64,000 nt of DNA, taken from assembly GCF_009996735.1 (NCBI RefSeq), contig NZ_JAACYI010000002.1, positions 1 to 64,000 on the forward strand, in the 5' to 3' direction. Position 1 is the stretch's first letter, and every line of letters starts with the position of its first letter. The position numbers were made by a program, and so were the translations under genes. The DNA comes from Cellulomonas sp. APG4 (GTDB lineage: Bacteria > Actinomycetota > Actinomycetes > Actinomycetales > Cellulomonadaceae). Shown piece after piece: positions 27,689-42,048 of this stretch. Below the pieces are notes generated by a model. It was not told where the DNA came from. It did not search any database and saw only the letters and a program-made list of their open reading frames with translations.

Positions 27689-27934
27689 TCAGGCGCTGAC
27701 GCGCTGGATCAGACCGAGCAGCACGATCACGACGGTCCACAGCAGCGCGAGGCCGATCGTGATCCGGTTGAGGTTGCGCTCGGCGACTCCTGAGCTGCCC
27801 GCGCCGCTCGACACGCCGCCGCCGAACATGTCGGACAGTCCGCCGCCCTTCCCCTTGTGCAGGAGCACCAAGAGGATGACGAGGATGCTGGTCAGGACCA
27901 GCAGTACCTGCAGGGTGATGCGCAGTGCGTCCAC
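27689..27934 (-). CDS. secG: Preprotein translocase subunit SecG
   Basis: The 81-aa membrane protein has two spans (LQVLLVLTSILVILLVLLHK and ITIGLALLWTVVIVLLGL) joined by the Gly-rich KGKGGGLSDMFGGG loop, the SecG signature. It supports SecYEG protein export. I prefer GTG at 27934, which gives the usual short N-terminus; GTG at 27952 is also possible. TATCCT (complement of 27985-27990) is a plausible -10. Confidence 0.92.
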   Translation of the reverse strand: MDALRITLQVLLVLTSILVILLVLLHKGKGGGLSDMFGGGVSSGAGSSGVAERNLNRITIGLALLWTVVIVLLGLIQRVSA

Positions 27935-28063
27935 GTGCTCGTACGTCCTCACTCGAAGTCATGGCACCGGCAGGCGCCCGGTCAAGGATAGGCGACGGGC
28001 TCCCGATCAGGCGAACACCCGTCCGGGTGGGTTGCTGTGGGTGCCGCCGACCGCCCGGGCGCA

Positions 28064-28100
28064 CCGTGGGGGCGGTGGCGGATCGCCACCGCCCCCACGG
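28064..28100 (-). terminator. Strong stem-loop after tpiA
   Basis: A perfect 17-bp stem (ccgtgggggcggtggcg and complement) closes on a 3-nt GAT loop, 11 bp beyond the tpiA stop. It ends the gap-pgk-tpiA unit before secG. No U-tract is visible. Confidence 0.85.
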
Positions 28101-28111
28101 GGACGCTCAGG

Positions 28112-28903
28112 TCAGAGACCGACGTTGTGCTGCTGGTAGCGGACGATCTTCGCGAACTCCTCGGGGTCGAGGCTCGCGCCACCCACGAGCGCACCGTCGA
28201 CGTCCGGCTGGGCCATGATCGACGCGACGTTCCCCGACTTGACCGACCCGCCGTAGAGCACGCGCACCGCGTCGGCGACCTCGGCCGAGTAGAGCTCCGC
28301 GAGCCGCGCACGGATCGCGCCGCAGACCTCCTGCGCATCCTCCGGGGTCGCGACCTCACCGGTGCCGATCGCCCACACGGGCTCGTACGCGATGACGACC
28401 TTGGCCGCGTGCTCGGCCGGCAGGCCGGCCAGACCACCGTCGAGCTGCGCGAGGGTGTACGAGACCTGGTCCCCCGCCTTGCGGACGTCGAGGCCCTCAC
28501 CGACGCACAGGATCGGGACGATCCCCTGGCCGAACGCGGAGGCGACCTTGGCCGCGCACAGCGCGTCGTCCTCACCGTGGTACTGACGACGCTCCGAGTG
28601 CCCGACAGCCACGTACGTGACACCGAGCTTGCTGAGCATCACGGGCGAGATCTCACCCGTGTACGCGCCCTCGGTGTGCGCCGAGACGTCCTGCGCCCCG
28701 TAGCTCAGCTCGAGCTTGTCGGCGTCCACCAGCGTCTGGACCGAGCGCAGGTCGGTGAACGGGACGAGCACGCTCACCTCGACCTGGCTGTAGTCGTGCT
28801 TGGCGTCCTTGAGCGTCCAGGCGAGCTTCTGGACCAGATGCGTGGCCTGGTGGTGGTCCAGGTTCATCTTCCAGTTGCCGGCCATGAGCGGGGTGCGTGC
28901 CAT
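28112..28903 (-). CDS. tpiA: Triose-phosphate isomerase
   Basis: The 263-aa enzyme interconverts dihydroxyacetone phosphate and glyceraldehyde 3-phosphate. LMAGNWKMN carries the catalytic Lys, [12 protein letters not shown] the electrophilic His, [13 protein letters not shown] the catalytic Glu, and [11 protein letters not shown] the phosphate loop. The ATG at 28903 overlaps the pgk stop by 1 nt (TGATG), so the two are coupled. Confidence 0.97.
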   Translation of the reverse strand: MARTPLMAGNWKMNLDHHQATHLVQKLAWTLKDAKHDYSQVEVSVLVPFTDLRSVQTLVDADKLELSYGAQDVSAHTEGAYTGEISPVMLSKLGVTYVAVGHSERRQYHGEDDALCAAKVASAFGQGIVPILCVGEGLDVRKAGDQVSYTLAQLDGGLAGLPAEHAAKVVIAYEPVWAIGTGEVATPEDAQEVCGAIRARLAELYSAEVADAVRVLYGGSVKSGNVASIMAQPDVDGALVGGASLDPEEFAKIVRYQQHNVGL

Positions 28904-30093
28904 CAGTCCTCCAGAACCGCGATACCGGGAAGGGTCTTGCCCTCGAGCAGCTCGAGGCTCGCGCCTCCACCGGTCGAGATGTGGCCGAATCCGGCCTCGT
29001 CGAAGCCGAGCGTGCGCACAGCGGCCGCGGAGTCGCCGCCGCCGACGATCGAGAAGCCCTCCGTGTCGACGAGCGCCTGCGCGACGGCGCGCGTGCCCTC
29101 GGCGAACGCCGGGAACTCGAAGACGCCCATGGGGCCGTTCCACGCGATCGTGCGCGCGCCGAGGATCGCCTCCCGGAACAGCTCCGCCGAACGCGGGCCG
29201 ATGTCCAGGCCCATGCGGCCTGCGGGGATCGCGTCGGCTGCGACGGTGTCGTGGGGCGCGTCGGCCGCGAACGCGTCGGCCACGACGATGTCGGTGGGGA
29301 GCACGATCTCGACGCCCGACTCCTGGGCCTGGGCGAGGTAGCCGCGCACGGCCTCGACCTGGTCCTCCTCGAGCAGCGACGAGCCGACCTCGTGGCCCTG
29401 CGCCTTGAGGAACGTGAAGACCATGCCACCACCGATGAGGAGCTTGTCGGCCTTGGTGAGCAGGTTGGCGATCACGCCCAGCTTGTCCGACACCTTCGAG
29501 CCGCCGAGCACCACGACGTAGGGCCGCTCGGGGTCCTCGACCGCCTTGCGCAGCGCCTCGACCTCGGCCCGCACGAGGGAGCCGGCCGCGTGCGGCAGGC
29601 GCAGCGCGACGTCGTAGACCGAGGCCTGCTTCCGGTGCACGACGCCGAAGCCGTCCGAGACGAACACGTCGGCGAGGGCCGCGAGCTCGTCGGCCAGCGC
29701 GCCACGCTCGGCCTCGTCCTTGGAGGTCTCACGGGCGTCGAAGCGGATGTTCTCGAGCAGCGCGAGCTCACCGTCCTCGAGCGCCGCGACGGTCGCGCGG
29801 GCCGACTCCCCCACGACGTCCTCCGCGAGGGCCACGGGGCGGCCGAGCAGCTCGCCGAGCCGCGTCGCGACGGGCGCGAGCGAGTACTTCGGGTCCGGCT
29901 CACCCTTGGGGCGGCCGAGGTGCGCGGTGACGACCACGCGGGCGCCCGCGTCCAGCAGGGCGGTCAGGGTCGGCAGCGCGGCACGGATGCGGCCGTCGTC
30001 CGTGATGGTCGTGCCGTCGAGCGGCACGTTGAAGTCGGAGCGGACGAGCACGCGCTTGCCGCGCAGGTCGCCCAGGTCGTCGATGGTCTTCAT
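28903..30093 (-). CDS. pgk: Phosphoglycerate kinase
   Basis: The 396-aa enzyme makes ATP from 1,3-bisphosphoglycerate. The N-domain has [13 protein letters not shown] and AHLGRPKG, and the C-domain nucleotide loop is [16 protein letters not shown] with [18 protein letters not shown] at 30093 is the usual start ([15 protein letters not shown]); the frame extending to 30168 is non-homologous. It lies between gap and tpiA, separated from gap by a large hairpin. Confidence 0.97.
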   Translation of the reverse strand: MKTIDDLGDLRGKRVLVRSDFNVPLDGTTITDDGRIRAALPTLTALLDAGARVVVTAHLGRPKGEPDPKYSLAPVATRLGELLGRPVALAEDVVGESARATVAALEDGELALLENIRFDARETSKDEAERGALADELAALADVFVSDGFGVVHRKQASVYDVALRLPHAAGSLVRAEVEALRKAVEDPERPYVVVLGGSKVSDKLGVIANLLTKADKLLIGGGMVFTFLKAQGHEVGSSLLEEDQVEAVRGYLAQAQESGVEIVLPTDIVVADAFAADAPHDTVAADAIPAGRMGLDIGPRSAELFREAILGARTIAWNGPMGVFEFPAFAEGTRAVAQALVDTEGFSIVGGGDSAAAVRTLGFDEAGFGHISTGGGASLELLEGKTLPGIAVLED

Positions 30094-30131
30094 GGCTCTT
30101 CCTGGTGGTGTGACGGGGCCTTCACATGACG

Positions 30132-30176
30132 GCGTCCGCGTGCCCCGGCGAGATCTCGCGCGGGGCACGCGGACGC
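30132..30176. terminator. Large hairpin between gap and pgk
   Basis: A 15-bp perfect stem (gcgtccgcgtgcccc and complement) encloses a loop containing the further palindrome GCGAGATCTCGC. It lies 28 bp after the gap stop and 38 bp before pgk. It may be a partial terminator or an mRNA processing/stability element giving gap higher expression than pgk-tpiA. Confidence 0.7.
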
Positions 30177-30204
30177 ATGTCGCCTGCTCGGTGGTGCGAC
30201 GAGG

Positions 30205-31302
<1,098 letters not shown>

Positions 31303-31466
31303 TCACCAACACCGTCCCAGGACGGCGTGTGGTGTCGGTCACCAGATGTCCACGAGGTTACACCCCGGACACATGTCGCGCCGGGACGTCCGTCCCGCGT
31401 CCGGGGTGAGGCCGGATGTCTCCGAGCATGCCACCCGCGCGGCGGGTCCGCAGGTCGCGCCCTGGC

Positions 31467-32447
31467 TCAGACGTCGAGCATGTCAGCGGTCAGGCCGGCC
31501 TCGGTGTCGGGGATCCCGAGCTCGGACGCGCGCTTGTCAGCGGTCGCGAGCAGACGTCGGATCCGCCCGGCGACCGCGTCCTTGGTGAGCGGCGGGTCGG
31601 CGAGCTGACCGAGCTCCTCGAGCGAGGCCTGCTTGTGCGCGAGGCGCAGCTCGCCGGCCTCGCGCAGGTGGTCGGGCAGGTCCTCACCGAGGATCTCGAA
31701 CGCGCGCTCGACCCTCGCCCCCGCCGCGACGGCCGCGCGCGCCGAGCGGCGCAGGTTGGCGTCGTCGAAGTTGGCGAGCCGGTTGGCCGTGCCGCGGACC
31801 TCGCGCCGCATCCGGCGCTCCTCCCACACCAGGACGGCGTCGTGCGCACCGAGGCGCGTCAGCATGGCGCCGATCGCGTCACCGTCACGGATCACGACGC
31901 GGTCCACGCCGCGCACCTCGCGGGCCTTGGCCGAGATGCCGAGCCTGCGCGCGGCGCCCACCAGCGCGAGCGCCGCCTCCGGTCCCGGGCAGGTGATCTC
32001 GAGGGCCGCGGACCGCCCTGGCTCGGTGAGCGAGCCGTGCGCGAGGAACGCGCCCCGCCACGCCGCCTCGGCCTCGCCGAGACCGGCCGAGACCACCTGC
32101 GGAGGGAGCCCGCGGACCGGACGGCCACGGCTGTCGAGCAGACCCGTCTGCCTGGCGAGGGACTCGCCGTCCTTGACGACCCGCACGACGTAGCGCGTGC
32201 CGCGACGCAGGCCGCCACCGCTCACCACGACGACGTCGCTCGTGTGCCCGTACACCTCGGAGACGAACGTCCGCAGTCGCCTCGCGGCGACCCCGGTGTC
32301 GAGCTCGGCCTCGATGACGATGCGGCCCGAGATGATGTGCAGCCCACCCGCGAACCGGAGGGTCGCCGAGACCTCGGCCTTGCGGCACGAGGTCTTGTCG
32401 ACGGTGAGCCGGGCCAGCTCGTCCTTCACCTGTGCCGTCAGAGCCAT
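31467..32447 (-). CDS. whiA: Sporulation/division regulator WhiA
   Basis: The 326-aa protein combines a LAGLIDADG-like N-terminal fold (residues about 1-200) and a C-terminal helix-turn-helix ([19 protein letters not shown]). [14 protein letters not shown] and [17 protein letters not shown] are WhiA signatures. In Streptomyces WhiA acts with WhiB as a transcription factor; in non-sporulating actinobacteria it likely controls division genes. ATG at 32447 is the conserved start; 32456 would add MTP. Confidence 0.96.
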   Translation of the reverse strand: MALTAQVKDELARLTVDKTSCRKAEVSATLRFAGGLHIISGRIVIEAELDTGVAARRLRTFVSEVYGHTSDVVVVSGGGLRRGTRYVVRVVKDGESLARQTGLLDSRGRPVRGLPPQVVSAGLGEAEAAWRGAFLAHGSLTEPGRSAALEITCPGPEAALALVGAARRLGISAKAREVRGVDRVVIRDGDAIGAMLTRLGAHDAVLVWEERRMRREVRGTANRLANFDDANLRRSARAAVAAGARVERAFEILGEDLPDHLREAGELRLAHKQASLEELGQLADPPLTKDAVAGRIRRLLATADKRASELGIPDTEAGLTADMLDV

Positions 32448-32463
32448 GGGCGTCATCCTGCCA

Positions 32464-33444
32464 TCACCGCGCCGCTTCCCCGACGTCGCCGAGGAACCCC
32501 TCGAACGCGTCCCGGTAGGCCGCCGCGAGCCGCAGCGAGTCGTGGCGCGGCGAGCCGTCACCCACCCGCACCTGCCGCAGCAGCAGGTCCGCCCCCAGCG
32601 CACGGCAGTGGTCGCTCAGCGCCCCGACGTCCTCGATGGCCGTCGGGTCCGCGAGGACGACGTCGATCCGCAGGTCGGGAGCGTGCTCGCGCAGGGCGAT
32701 CAGGTGGTCGTGCGCCGTCATCCCCGGGGTCTCCGCGGTCTCCTGGCTCAGGTTGAGGGTCACGCAGCGGCGCGCCGACGTCCGGTGCAGGGCCGCCGAG
32801 AGCTCGGGCACCAGCAGGTGCGGCATGACCGAGGTGAACCACGAGCCGGGACCGAGCACGACCCAGTCGGCCGCGTCGACGGCGGCCACGGCCTCGGGGC
32901 ACGCGGGCGGGTCGCGCGGGATGAGTCGCACGGCTCGCACCCGGCCCGGGGCCACGGCGACCTCGCTCTGCCCGCGCACCACCTCGGTCCGGCCGGTCTC
33001 GTCCACGAGCTCGGCCTCGATCGCGAGGGGGACGGACGCCATCGGCAGCACACGACCACGCGCACCGAGCAGCCGCCCCACCCAGTCGAGCCCCGTCACG
33101 GTGTCGCCCAGGAGCTCCCAGAGCGCCACGATCAGCAGGTTGCCCACCGCGTGCTGGTCGAGCGAACCCTCCGAACGGAACCTGTGCTGCAGCAGGTCCC
33201 GCCACGTCCGGCCCCAGTCCGTGTCGTCGCACAGCGCCGACAGCGCCATGCGCAGGTCCCCCGGCGGCAGCACGTCCATCTCCGCGCGCAGCCGGCCCGA
33301 CGAGCCACCGTCGTCGGCAACCGTCACGACGGCCGTGAGGCGGTCCGACATGAGGCGGAGGGCACCGAGACTCGCCGCCAGCCCGTGGCCGCCGCCCAGG
33401 GCGACCACGGCCGGGCCGATGCCACCCGCGCCGGCCTCGCTCAT
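32464..33444 (-). CDS. yvcK: YvcK/CofD-like family protein
   Basis: The 326-aa protein has [18 protein letters not shown] for nucleotide or phosphometabolite binding, [15 protein letters not shown] and [14 protein letters not shown]. It belongs to the YvcK (gluconeogenesis factor) branch of the CofD family, which binds UDP-sugars and helps cell-wall metabolism in other Gram-positives. The ATG overlaps the rapZ stop (ATGA at 33441-33444). The fixed order rapZ-yvcK-whiA supports the call. Confidence 0.94.
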   Translation of the reverse strand: MSEAGAGGIGPAVVALGGGHGLAASLGALRLMSDRLTAVVTVADDGGSSGRLRAEMDVLPPGDLRMALSALCDDTDWGRTWRDLLQHRFRSEGSLDQHAVGNLLIVALWELLGDTVTGLDWVGRLLGARGRVLPMASVPLAIEAELVDETGRTEVVRGQSEVAVAPGRVRAVRLIPRDPPACPEAVAAVDAADWVVLGPGSWFTSVMPHLLVPELSAALHRTSARRCVTLNLSQETAETPGMTAHDHLIALREHAPDLRIDVVLADPTAIEDVGALSDHCRALGADLLLRQVRVGDGSPRHDSLRLAAAYRDAFEGFLGDVGEAAR

Positions 33445-34379
33445 TCGCGCCCCAGGTCGCGGTGGGAGACCACCACCCGGTGCCCGCGGTCGCGCAGCGC
33501 GTGCGCGAGCGCCTCGGCGAGAGCCACCGAGCGGTGCTTGCCGCCCGTGCAGCCGACCGCGACCGTCGCGTACCGCTTGTCCTCGTGCTCGTAGCCGGCC
33601 AGCACAGGCTCGAGGGCGTCGACATACCGTTCCAGGAACGCCTGGGCACCCGGCAGGCCGAGGACGTGGTCGCGCACCGGGGCGTCGCGCCCCGTCAGGT
33701 GGCGCAGCTCGGTGATCCAGTACGGGTTCGACAGGAAGCGCATGTCGACGACGTGGTCGGCGTCGAGCGGGAGGCCGTACTTGAAGCCGAAGCTCAGCAC
33801 GTTGATCCGCAGCGTCTCCTCACCACCGCCCAGCACCGCCTGCCGCACGTGGTGCGCGAGGTCGTGCACGTTGAGGTCGCTGGTGTCGATCAGCACGTCG
33901 GCCCGCTCGCGGATGCCGCGGAGCATCTCCCGCTCCTCCGCGATCCCGTCGAGGATGCGACCCTCGCCCTGGAGCGGGTGCGGGCGACGCACGGCCTCGA
34001 AACGCTGCACGAGCACCGGGTCGGACGCGTCGAGGAACACGATGCGGTAGCGCATCCCCGCGTCGCGCAGCTGGTCGATGACGTGCACGAGGTCGGCGAA
34101 GAACTCGCGCCCGCGCACGTCGACCACGGCGGCGAGCCGGGTGACCCCACCCGCGCTCGTGGTCATCATCCCCGCGAGCTGGGTGAGCAGCTGCGGTGGC
34201 AGGTTGTCGACGACGTACCAGTTCAGGTCCTCGAGGACGGCGGCCGTGCGGCTACGACCGGCTCCCGACATGCCCGTGATCACGAGCAGCTCGGGCGTCT
34301 CACCCGCCGGGGCCGGGGTGCTCTGCTCGAGGGCGGGGATCCCTGTCGGGACTGTCGTGGGGGGCGGTTCCGACGTCAT
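33441..34379 (-). CDS. rapZ: RNase adapter / nucleotide-binding protein RapZ (YvcJ family)
   Basis: The 312-aa protein has a P-loop variant (GMSGAGRS, Arg in place of Lys, as is common in actinobacteria) near residue 37 and [17 protein letters not shown]. The C-terminal domain carries [20 protein letters not shown] and [19 protein letters not shown]. In enterobacteria RapZ controls glucosamine-6-phosphate synthase through small RNAs; the actinobacterial role is less clear. ATG overlaps the uvrC stop (ATGA at 34376-34379). Confidence 0.94.
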   Translation of the reverse strand: MTSEPPPTTVPTGIPALEQSTPAPAGETPELLVITGMSGAGRSRTAAVLEDLNWYVVDNLPPQLLTQLAGMMTTSAGGVTRLAAVVDVRGREFFADLVHVIDQLRDAGMRYRIVFLDASDPVLVQRFEAVRRPHPLQGEGRILDGIAEEREMLRGIRERADVLIDTSDLNVHDLAHHVRQAVLGGGEETLRINVLSFGFKYGLPLDADHVVDMRFLSNPYWITELRHLTGRDAPVRDHVLGLPGAQAFLERYVDALEPVLAGYEHEDKRYATVAVGCTGGKHRSVALAEALAHALRDRGHRVVVSHRDLGRE

Positions 34380-36547
34380 GGCTCCAGCATGCCAGGCCGG
34401 GAAGCGGGGGCGGCGGGCTCGGCGTCCTCCCCTGCTCCGGTCCCGTCGGCCTCCGTCGTCGCGGGCGTCCGGACCCGCTCCGGCGCGTCCTGCGTGCCGT
34501 TGAGCGAGTCGAGCACCGCCTGGGCGGTGCGGCGACCGAGCCCGGGCACCGCGGCCACCTCCTCGACGGTGGCCCGCCTCAGCCGCGCCACCGACCCGAA
34601 ATGGCTCAGCAGCGCGGCGCGCCGCGTCGGCCCGAGGCCCGGGACGTCGTCGAGGGCCGATGCGGTCATGCCCTTGCTTCGCCGCTTGCGGTGCAGGCGG
34701 ATCGCGAACCGGTGCGCCTCGTCGCGTGCGCGCTGGAGCAGGTAGAGCCCTTCGGACGAGCGTTCGAGGATGACCGGGTAGTCCTCCCCCGGGAGCCAGA
34801 CCTCCTCGAGGCGCTTGGCGAGGCCGCACAGCGCGACGTCCTCGATGCCGAGCTCCGCGAGCGCGCGTGCCGCGGCCTCGACCTGCGGCTTGCCGCCGTC
34901 GACCACCACGAGGTTCGGCGGGTAGGCGAACCGCCCACCTCGCTCACCCACCTCCGCACCCACCTCGCCCGAGCGCGGCTCGCGAACGTCGGTGCCGGTC
35001 GCGGCGCGCGGCGCCGCGGTCTCGGGCGCGGCGTCGTCCGCGGCGCCGTCCTCGCCGAGGTCGGGACGCTCGGAGCGAGACCGCTCCTCGAGGTAGCGCC
35101 GGAACCTGCGGGTCAGCACCTCGTGGATCGCCGCGGTGTCGTCGCGCGCGCCGTCGCCGTCCGGTCCCCGCACCGCGAACTGCCGGTACTCGGACTTGCG
35201 CGCGAGACCGTCCTCGAAGACCACCATGGACCCCACCTGGTGCGTGCCCTGGGTGGTCGAGATGTCGTAGCACTCGATGCGCAGCGGCGCCGAGTCGAGC
35301 GCGAGCGCCTCCTGGATCTCGCGCAGTGCCTGGCTGCGGGTCGTGAGGTCGCCGGCGCGCCTCGTGCGGTGCAGCGCGAGCGCGTGCTCGGCGTTGCGGC
35401 GCACCGTCTCTGCGAGGGCACGCTTGTCGCCGCGCTGCGGCACGCGCACGCTCACCCGCGCGCCGCGCATCGCCGACAACCACGCCGACACCTGGTCGGT
35501 GTCCGGCGGGAGCACCGGGACGAGCACCTCGCGCGGCACGGCGTCGTTCACAGGCGCCTCACGCTCCGGGCGCCGCGAGCCGTCCGAGCTGCGTGGCACC
35601 GGGGCGGCGCCGCCATCCCCGTAGACCTGCTGGAGCAGGTGCTCCACGAGCTCGTCGTCGCCGACGTCCTCGACCTTCTCGACCACCCAGCCACGTTGCC
35701 CACGGATGCGGCCACCGCGCACGTGGAACACCTGGACGGCGGCCTCGAGCTCGTCCCCCACGAGCGCGAAGACGTCGGCGTCGGTGCCGTCGGGGAGCAC
35801 GACGGCGTTCTTCTCCGTCGCCCGCTGCAGCGCTGCGATGTCGTCGCGCAGGCGTGCCGCAGCCTCGAACTCGAGCGCCGCCGACGCCTCCTTCATCCGC
35901 CGCTCGAGACGTCGCACGAACCTGGCGGTGTCCCCGGCCATGAAGTCGCAGAAGTCCTGGGCGAGCGCTCGGTGCTCGTCCGCGCCGATGCGTCCCACGC
36001 ACGGCGCCGAGCACTTGTCGATGTACCCGAGGAGGCAGGGCCGTCCCGACTGCGCGGCGCGCTTGAAGACCCCCGCCGAGCAGGTGCGCACCGGGAACAC
36101 CCGGAGCAGCAGGTCGACCGTCTCCCGGATGGCCCAGGCGTGGCCGTAGGGGCCGAAGTACCGCGTGCCGGGACGCTTCGCGCCGCGCATCACCTGCACG
36201 CGCGGGAACTCGTCGGCGAGCGTGACGGCGAGGTAGGGGTACGACTTGTCGTCGCGGTACTTGACGTTGAAGCGCGGGTCGTACTCCTTGATCCAGGAGT
36301 ACTCGAGCGCGAGGGCCTCGACCTCGGTCCCGACGACGGTCCACTCGACCGAGGCGGCGGTGGTCACCATCTGCTGCGTGCGGGGGTGCAGCGCCGAGAG
36401 GTCCTGGAAGTAGCTCGCGAGGCGTGACCTGAGGCTCTTCGCCTTGCCCACGTACACGACTCGCCCGTGCTCGTCGCGGAAGCGGTACACCCCGGGAGAG
36501 TCGGGGACCTGGCCGGGTCGGGGTCGGTAGGTTGCCGGGTCGGCCAT
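34376..36547 (-). CDS. uvrC: Excinuclease ABC subunit C
   Basis: The 723-aa nuclease makes both incisions in nucleotide excision repair. The GIY-YIG domain ([20 protein letters not shown]) makes the 3' cut, a Cys-rich segment ([15 protein letters not shown]) follows, then the UvrB-interacting UVR motif ([16 protein letters not shown]). The RNase H-like domain holds IECYDIS and VVDGGKPQ, and a tandem helix-hairpin-helix ends it. A variable acidic insert separates the last domains. It is followed by rapZ-yvcK-whiA. The -10 TAGGCT lies 7 nt before ATG, suggesting a leaderless mRNA. Confidence 0.96.
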   Translation of the reverse strand: MADPATYRPRPGQVPDSPGVYRFRDEHGRVVYVGKAKSLRSRLASYFQDLSALHPRTQQMVTTAASVEWTVVGTEVEALALEYSWIKEYDPRFNVKYRDDKSYPYLAVTLADEFPRVQVMRGAKRPGTRYFGPYGHAWAIRETVDLLLRVFPVRTCSAGVFKRAAQSGRPCLLGYIDKCSAPCVGRIGADEHRALAQDFCDFMAGDTARFVRRLERRMKEASAALEFEAAARLRDDIAALQRATEKNAVVLPDGTDADVFALVGDELEAAVQVFHVRGGRIRGQRGWVVEKVEDVGDDELVEHLLQQVYGDGGAAPVPRSSDGSRRPEREAPVNDAVPREVLVPVLPPDTDQVSAWLSAMRGARVSVRVPQRGDKRALAETVRRNAEHALALHRTRRAGDLTTRSQALREIQEALALDSAPLRIECYDISTTQGTHQVGSMVVFEDGLARKSEYRQFAVRGPDGDGARDDTAAIHEVLTRRFRRYLEERSRSERPDLGEDGAADDAAPETAAPRAATGTDVREPRSGEVGAEVGERGGRFAYPPNLVVVDGGKPQVEAAARALAELGIEDVALCGLAKRLEEVWLPGEDYPVILERSSEGLYLLQRARDEAHRFAIRLHRKRRSKGMTASALDDVPGLGPTRRAALLSHFGSVARLRRATVEEVAAVPGLGRRTAQAVLDSLNGTQDAPERVRTPATTEADGTGAGEDAEPAAPASRPGMLEP

Positions 36548-36554
36548 GCGCCCG

Positions 36555-36560
36555 AGCCTA
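36555..36560 (-). promoter_or_regulatory. Putative -10 of leaderless uvrC promoter
   Basis: On the lower strand TAGGCT is followed by 7 nt and then the uvrC ATG, fitting the TANNNT-6/7-nt-ATG pattern of actinobacterial leaderless genes. No Shine-Dalgarno is present. No good -35 is visible. Confidence 0.55.
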
Positions 36561-36653
36561 TGTCAGGCCGACGACACGCCGGCCCGCGGCCATGGACGCA
36601 GGGTGCGCGCGGAGGGTCTCGCCCGGGCGCCGTCGGCTCGCTAGCGTGTGGTC

Positions 36654-37172
36654 ATGGGGCCCCTCCACACCTACAACGCGACCGTGACCTGGACCGGTGC
36701 CGGTCCTTCCGGAACGCGCACCTACACGTCGTACAGCCGCGATCACGACGTCGAGTTCAGCGGCAAGCCGACGCTGGCCGGCTCGTCCGACGTCGCGTTC
36801 CGGGGCGACCCCGCGCGCTACAACCCCGAGGAGCTCCTGGTCGGCGCCGTGTCGCAGTGCCACATGCTGTGGTTCCTGCACCTCGCGGCCGCCGACGGCG
36901 TGGTCGTCACCGGCTACGTGGACAACGCCGTCGGCACGATGCGTATCGAGGCGGCGGGCGCCGGCCAGTTCACGCAGGTCGTCCTGCACCCGGTGGTGAC
37001 CCTCGGGTCGGCCGCGCGCGCCGACGGCCGGGACATCACGGACGCCGACGTGCTGGCGCTCCACCGCAAGGCCCACGAGCACTGCTTCATCGCGCGGTCC
37101 GTGAGCTTCCCGGTGCGGCACGACCCGGCCCCCGTGCGTGTCGAGGGTGAGCCGGTACCGGTCACCACCTGA
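36654..37172 (+). CDS. OsmC/Ohr family peroxiredoxin-like protein
   Basis: The 172-aa protein has the OsmC fold: RYNPEELLVGAVSQCHMLWFLHLAA with the first cysteine, and KAHEHCFIARSVSFPV with the second. This is the peroxidatic/resolving pair of hydroperoxide reductases, in the YhfA-like branch. It likely reduces organic peroxides with a thiol partner. ATG at 36654 is preceded by TAGCGT at 36642-36647 and exactly 6 nt, so a leaderless transcript is likely. It is divergent from uvrC and converges on uvrA. Confidence 0.9.
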   Translation: MGPLHTYNATVTWTGAGPSGTRTYTSYSRDHDVEFSGKPTLAGSSDVAFRGDPARYNPEELLVGAVSQCHMLWFLHLAAADGVVVTGYVDNAVGTMRIEAAGAGQFTQVVLHPVVTLGSAARADGRDITDADVLALHRKAHEHCFIARSVSFPVRHDPAPVRVEGEPVPVTT

Positions 37173-37188
37173 GCCGCGACGCACGGCC

Positions 37189-40050
<2,862 letters not shown>

Positions 40051-40056
40051 CGGGCC

Positions 40057-40094
40057 ATCCTAGGTCGCCCCCGTCGATTCGTACAGGCGTTCGA
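40057..40094 (-). promoter_or_regulatory. uvrA promoter with LexA-type SOS box
   Basis: TAGGAT (complement of 40057-40062) is placed for a transcription start at the GTG itself. TCGTACAGGCGTTCGA at 40079-40094 matches the Gram-positive LexA consensus TCGAAC-N4-GTTCGA with one mismatch and exact spacing. It would overlap the -35 region, so LexA binding would block transcription. This supports DNA-damage induction of uvrA. Confidence 0.75.
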
Positions 40095-40166
40095 CCGACG
40101 TGTGACGCGCCTCTCCCAGGTCCCGCCGCGGCTGCGCGCCCGGAGCGCCGCCGCCACACTGGCACG

Positions 40167-42044
40167 ATGACGGACGCCCCTGCACCACCACCGCCCGCTC
40201 CCCCGGCGACCCCGGAGGTCGACCCCTCCGACTCGACCCCGATCGGCGAGTACGCGGCGCTCGGCGACGGCCACACCGCTGCCCTCGTGTCCCGCACCGG
40301 CTCGGTCGACTGGCTGTGCCTGCCACGGTTCGACGCACCCGCGTGCTTCGCGGCGCTCCTGGGGAAGCCCGAGCACGGCCGCTGGCTGCTGACGGTGCCC
40401 GACGCGACAGACGTCACGCGGCGGTACCTCGAGGGGTCGTTCGTGCTCGAGACCACCTACCGGACGCCCGGCGGCACGGCCGTGGTGACGGACGCGATGC
40501 CGAGCGGCGACGGCCGGGCCGACATGGTGCGGACCGTGCGCTGCACGTCCGGGACGGTTCACGTCCACCACGAGTGGATCGTGCGCTTCCTCTACGGGTC
40601 GGCGGTCCCGTGGGTGGCACGGACGCACGACGTCGACGGCGTCCCGGCGATCCGCGCGGTCGTCGGCCCCGACGCACTCGTGCTGCGGGGCAGCCGGCTG
40701 CCGCACCGCGACGGTCTTCGTCACGTCGACGACATCGAGCTCTCGGAGGGGGAGCACGTCGAGCTCGTCCTCACCTGGACACGTTCGTGGGAACCCGTCC
40801 CCCGTGCGCTGCCGATCACCGACCGCCTCGACGCGACCCGGATCCGCTGGGCGCAGTGGGCGGCGGGTACCTCCTACGACGGGCCCTACCGCGAGGCCGT
40901 CGTGCGCTCGCTGCTCGTGCTGCGCATGCTCAGCGACGTCGAGACGGGTGGCATCGTGGCGGCGCCGACGACGTCGTTGCCCGAGGACTTCGGGGGCGAG
41001 CGCAACTGGGACTACCGCTTCTGCTGGCTCCGGGACGCGTCGCTCACGCTCGAGGCGCTCCTCGAGCAGGGGTACCGGATGGAGGCGACCGCATGGCGGG
41101 CGTGGCTGCTGCGCGCCGTCGCGGGTGACCCCAAGGACCTGCAGATCATGTACCGGGTCGACGGTCGACGCGACATGCACGAGCGGATCCTGGACCACCT
41201 GCCCGGTTACGCGGGCTCACGTCCGGTCCGCATCGGGAACGCCGCCGTCGACCAGGTGCAGCTCGACGTGCTGGGCGAGGTCATGTGCGCGCTGCACCTC
41301 GCGCGCGAGGCGGGCGTCACCGAGTCGAAGGACACGTGGGCGCTGCAGTGCCTGCTCGTGGACGACCTCACGCGCACGTGGCGTCATGCGGACCGCGGCA
41401 TCTGGGAGGTCCGGGGGCCCGCACGCCACTTCACCCACTCCAAGATCATGGCCTGGGCCGCCGTCGACCGAGCCGTCCGCGCCGTCGAGGAGTTCGACCT
41501 GCCCGGTCCCGTCGAGCACTGGCGCGAGGTGCGCGAGCAGATCCGGGCCGACGTGCTGACCCACGGCTGGGACGCGGAGCGCGGCACGTTCACGCAGTCC
41601 TACGGCGGCAGGGGGACGGACGCCGCTCTGCTGCAGATCGTCCAGGTGGGTTTCCTCGACGCTGACGACGAGCGCTTCCGCGGCACGGTCCGCGCGATTC
41701 GCGAAGACCTCGAGCTCAGCCCCGGCCTCCTGCACAGGTACCGCGTCGAGCACGCCGACGACGGCCTGCGCGGTGGCGAGCACGCCTTCTTCGCGTGCAG
41801 CTTCTGGCTGGCGGACGCGCTGGCCCGCATGGGTGAGCTGACCGAGGCGACCGCGGTGCTCGACCGCCTCACGGGCCTCGCGAACGACGTGGGCCTCCTC
41901 GCCGAGGAGTACGACGCCCCCGGGGAGCGGATGGCCGGCAACTTCCCGCAGGCGCTGTCCCACCTGGCGCTGGTCCGCGCCGTCCACAGCCACGACCTCG
42001 CGCTGCGATCCGCTGCGCGGCAGGCCGCGCTGCGCGCACCATGA
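40167..42044 (+). CDS. Glycoside hydrolase family 15 protein (glucoamylase/trehalase-like)
   Basis: The 625-aa cytosolic protein has an N-terminal beta-sandwich (IGEYAALGDGHTAALVSRTG, VDWLCLPRFDAPACFAALLG) and a C-terminal (alpha/alpha)6 barrel with NWDYRFCWLRDASLTLEALL, where the general acid region lies. ILDHLPGYAGSRPVRIGNAA and LSEEYD-type LLAEEYD complete the active site. Actinobacterial members include trehalases and alpha-glucan hydrolases; which one this is cannot be told. The first 25 residues are a Pro-rich tail. No signal peptide. MBL gene follows after 4 bp. Confidence 0.9.
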   Translation: MTDAPAPPPPAPPATPEVDPSDSTPIGEYAALGDGHTAALVSRTGSVDWLCLPRFDAPACFAALLGKPEHGRWLLTVPDATDVTRRYLEGSFVLETTYRTPGGTAVVTDAMPSGDGRADMVRTVRCTSGTVHVHHEWIVRFLYGSAVPWVARTHDVDGVPAIRAVVGPDALVLRGSRLPHRDGLRHVDDIELSEGEHVELVLTWTRSWEPVPRALPITDRLDATRIRWAQWAAGTSYDGPYREAVVRSLLVLRMLSDVETGGIVAAPTTSLPEDFGGERNWDYRFCWLRDASLTLEALLEQGYRMEATAWRAWLLRAVAGDPKDLQIMYRVDGRRDMHERILDHLPGYAGSRPVRIGNAAVDQVQLDVLGEVMCALHLAREAGVTESKDTWALQCLLVDDLTRTWRHADRGIWEVRGPARHFTHSKIMAWAAVDRAVRAVEEFDLPGPVEHWREVREQIRADVLTHGWDAERGTFTQSYGGRGTDAALLQIVQVGFLDADDERFRGTVRAIREDLELSPGLLHRYRVEHADDGLRGGEHAFFACSFWLADALARMGELTEATAVLDRLTGLANDVGLLAEEYDAPGERMAGNFPQALSHLALVRAVHSHDLALRSAARQAALRAP

Positions 42045-42048
42045 GGGT

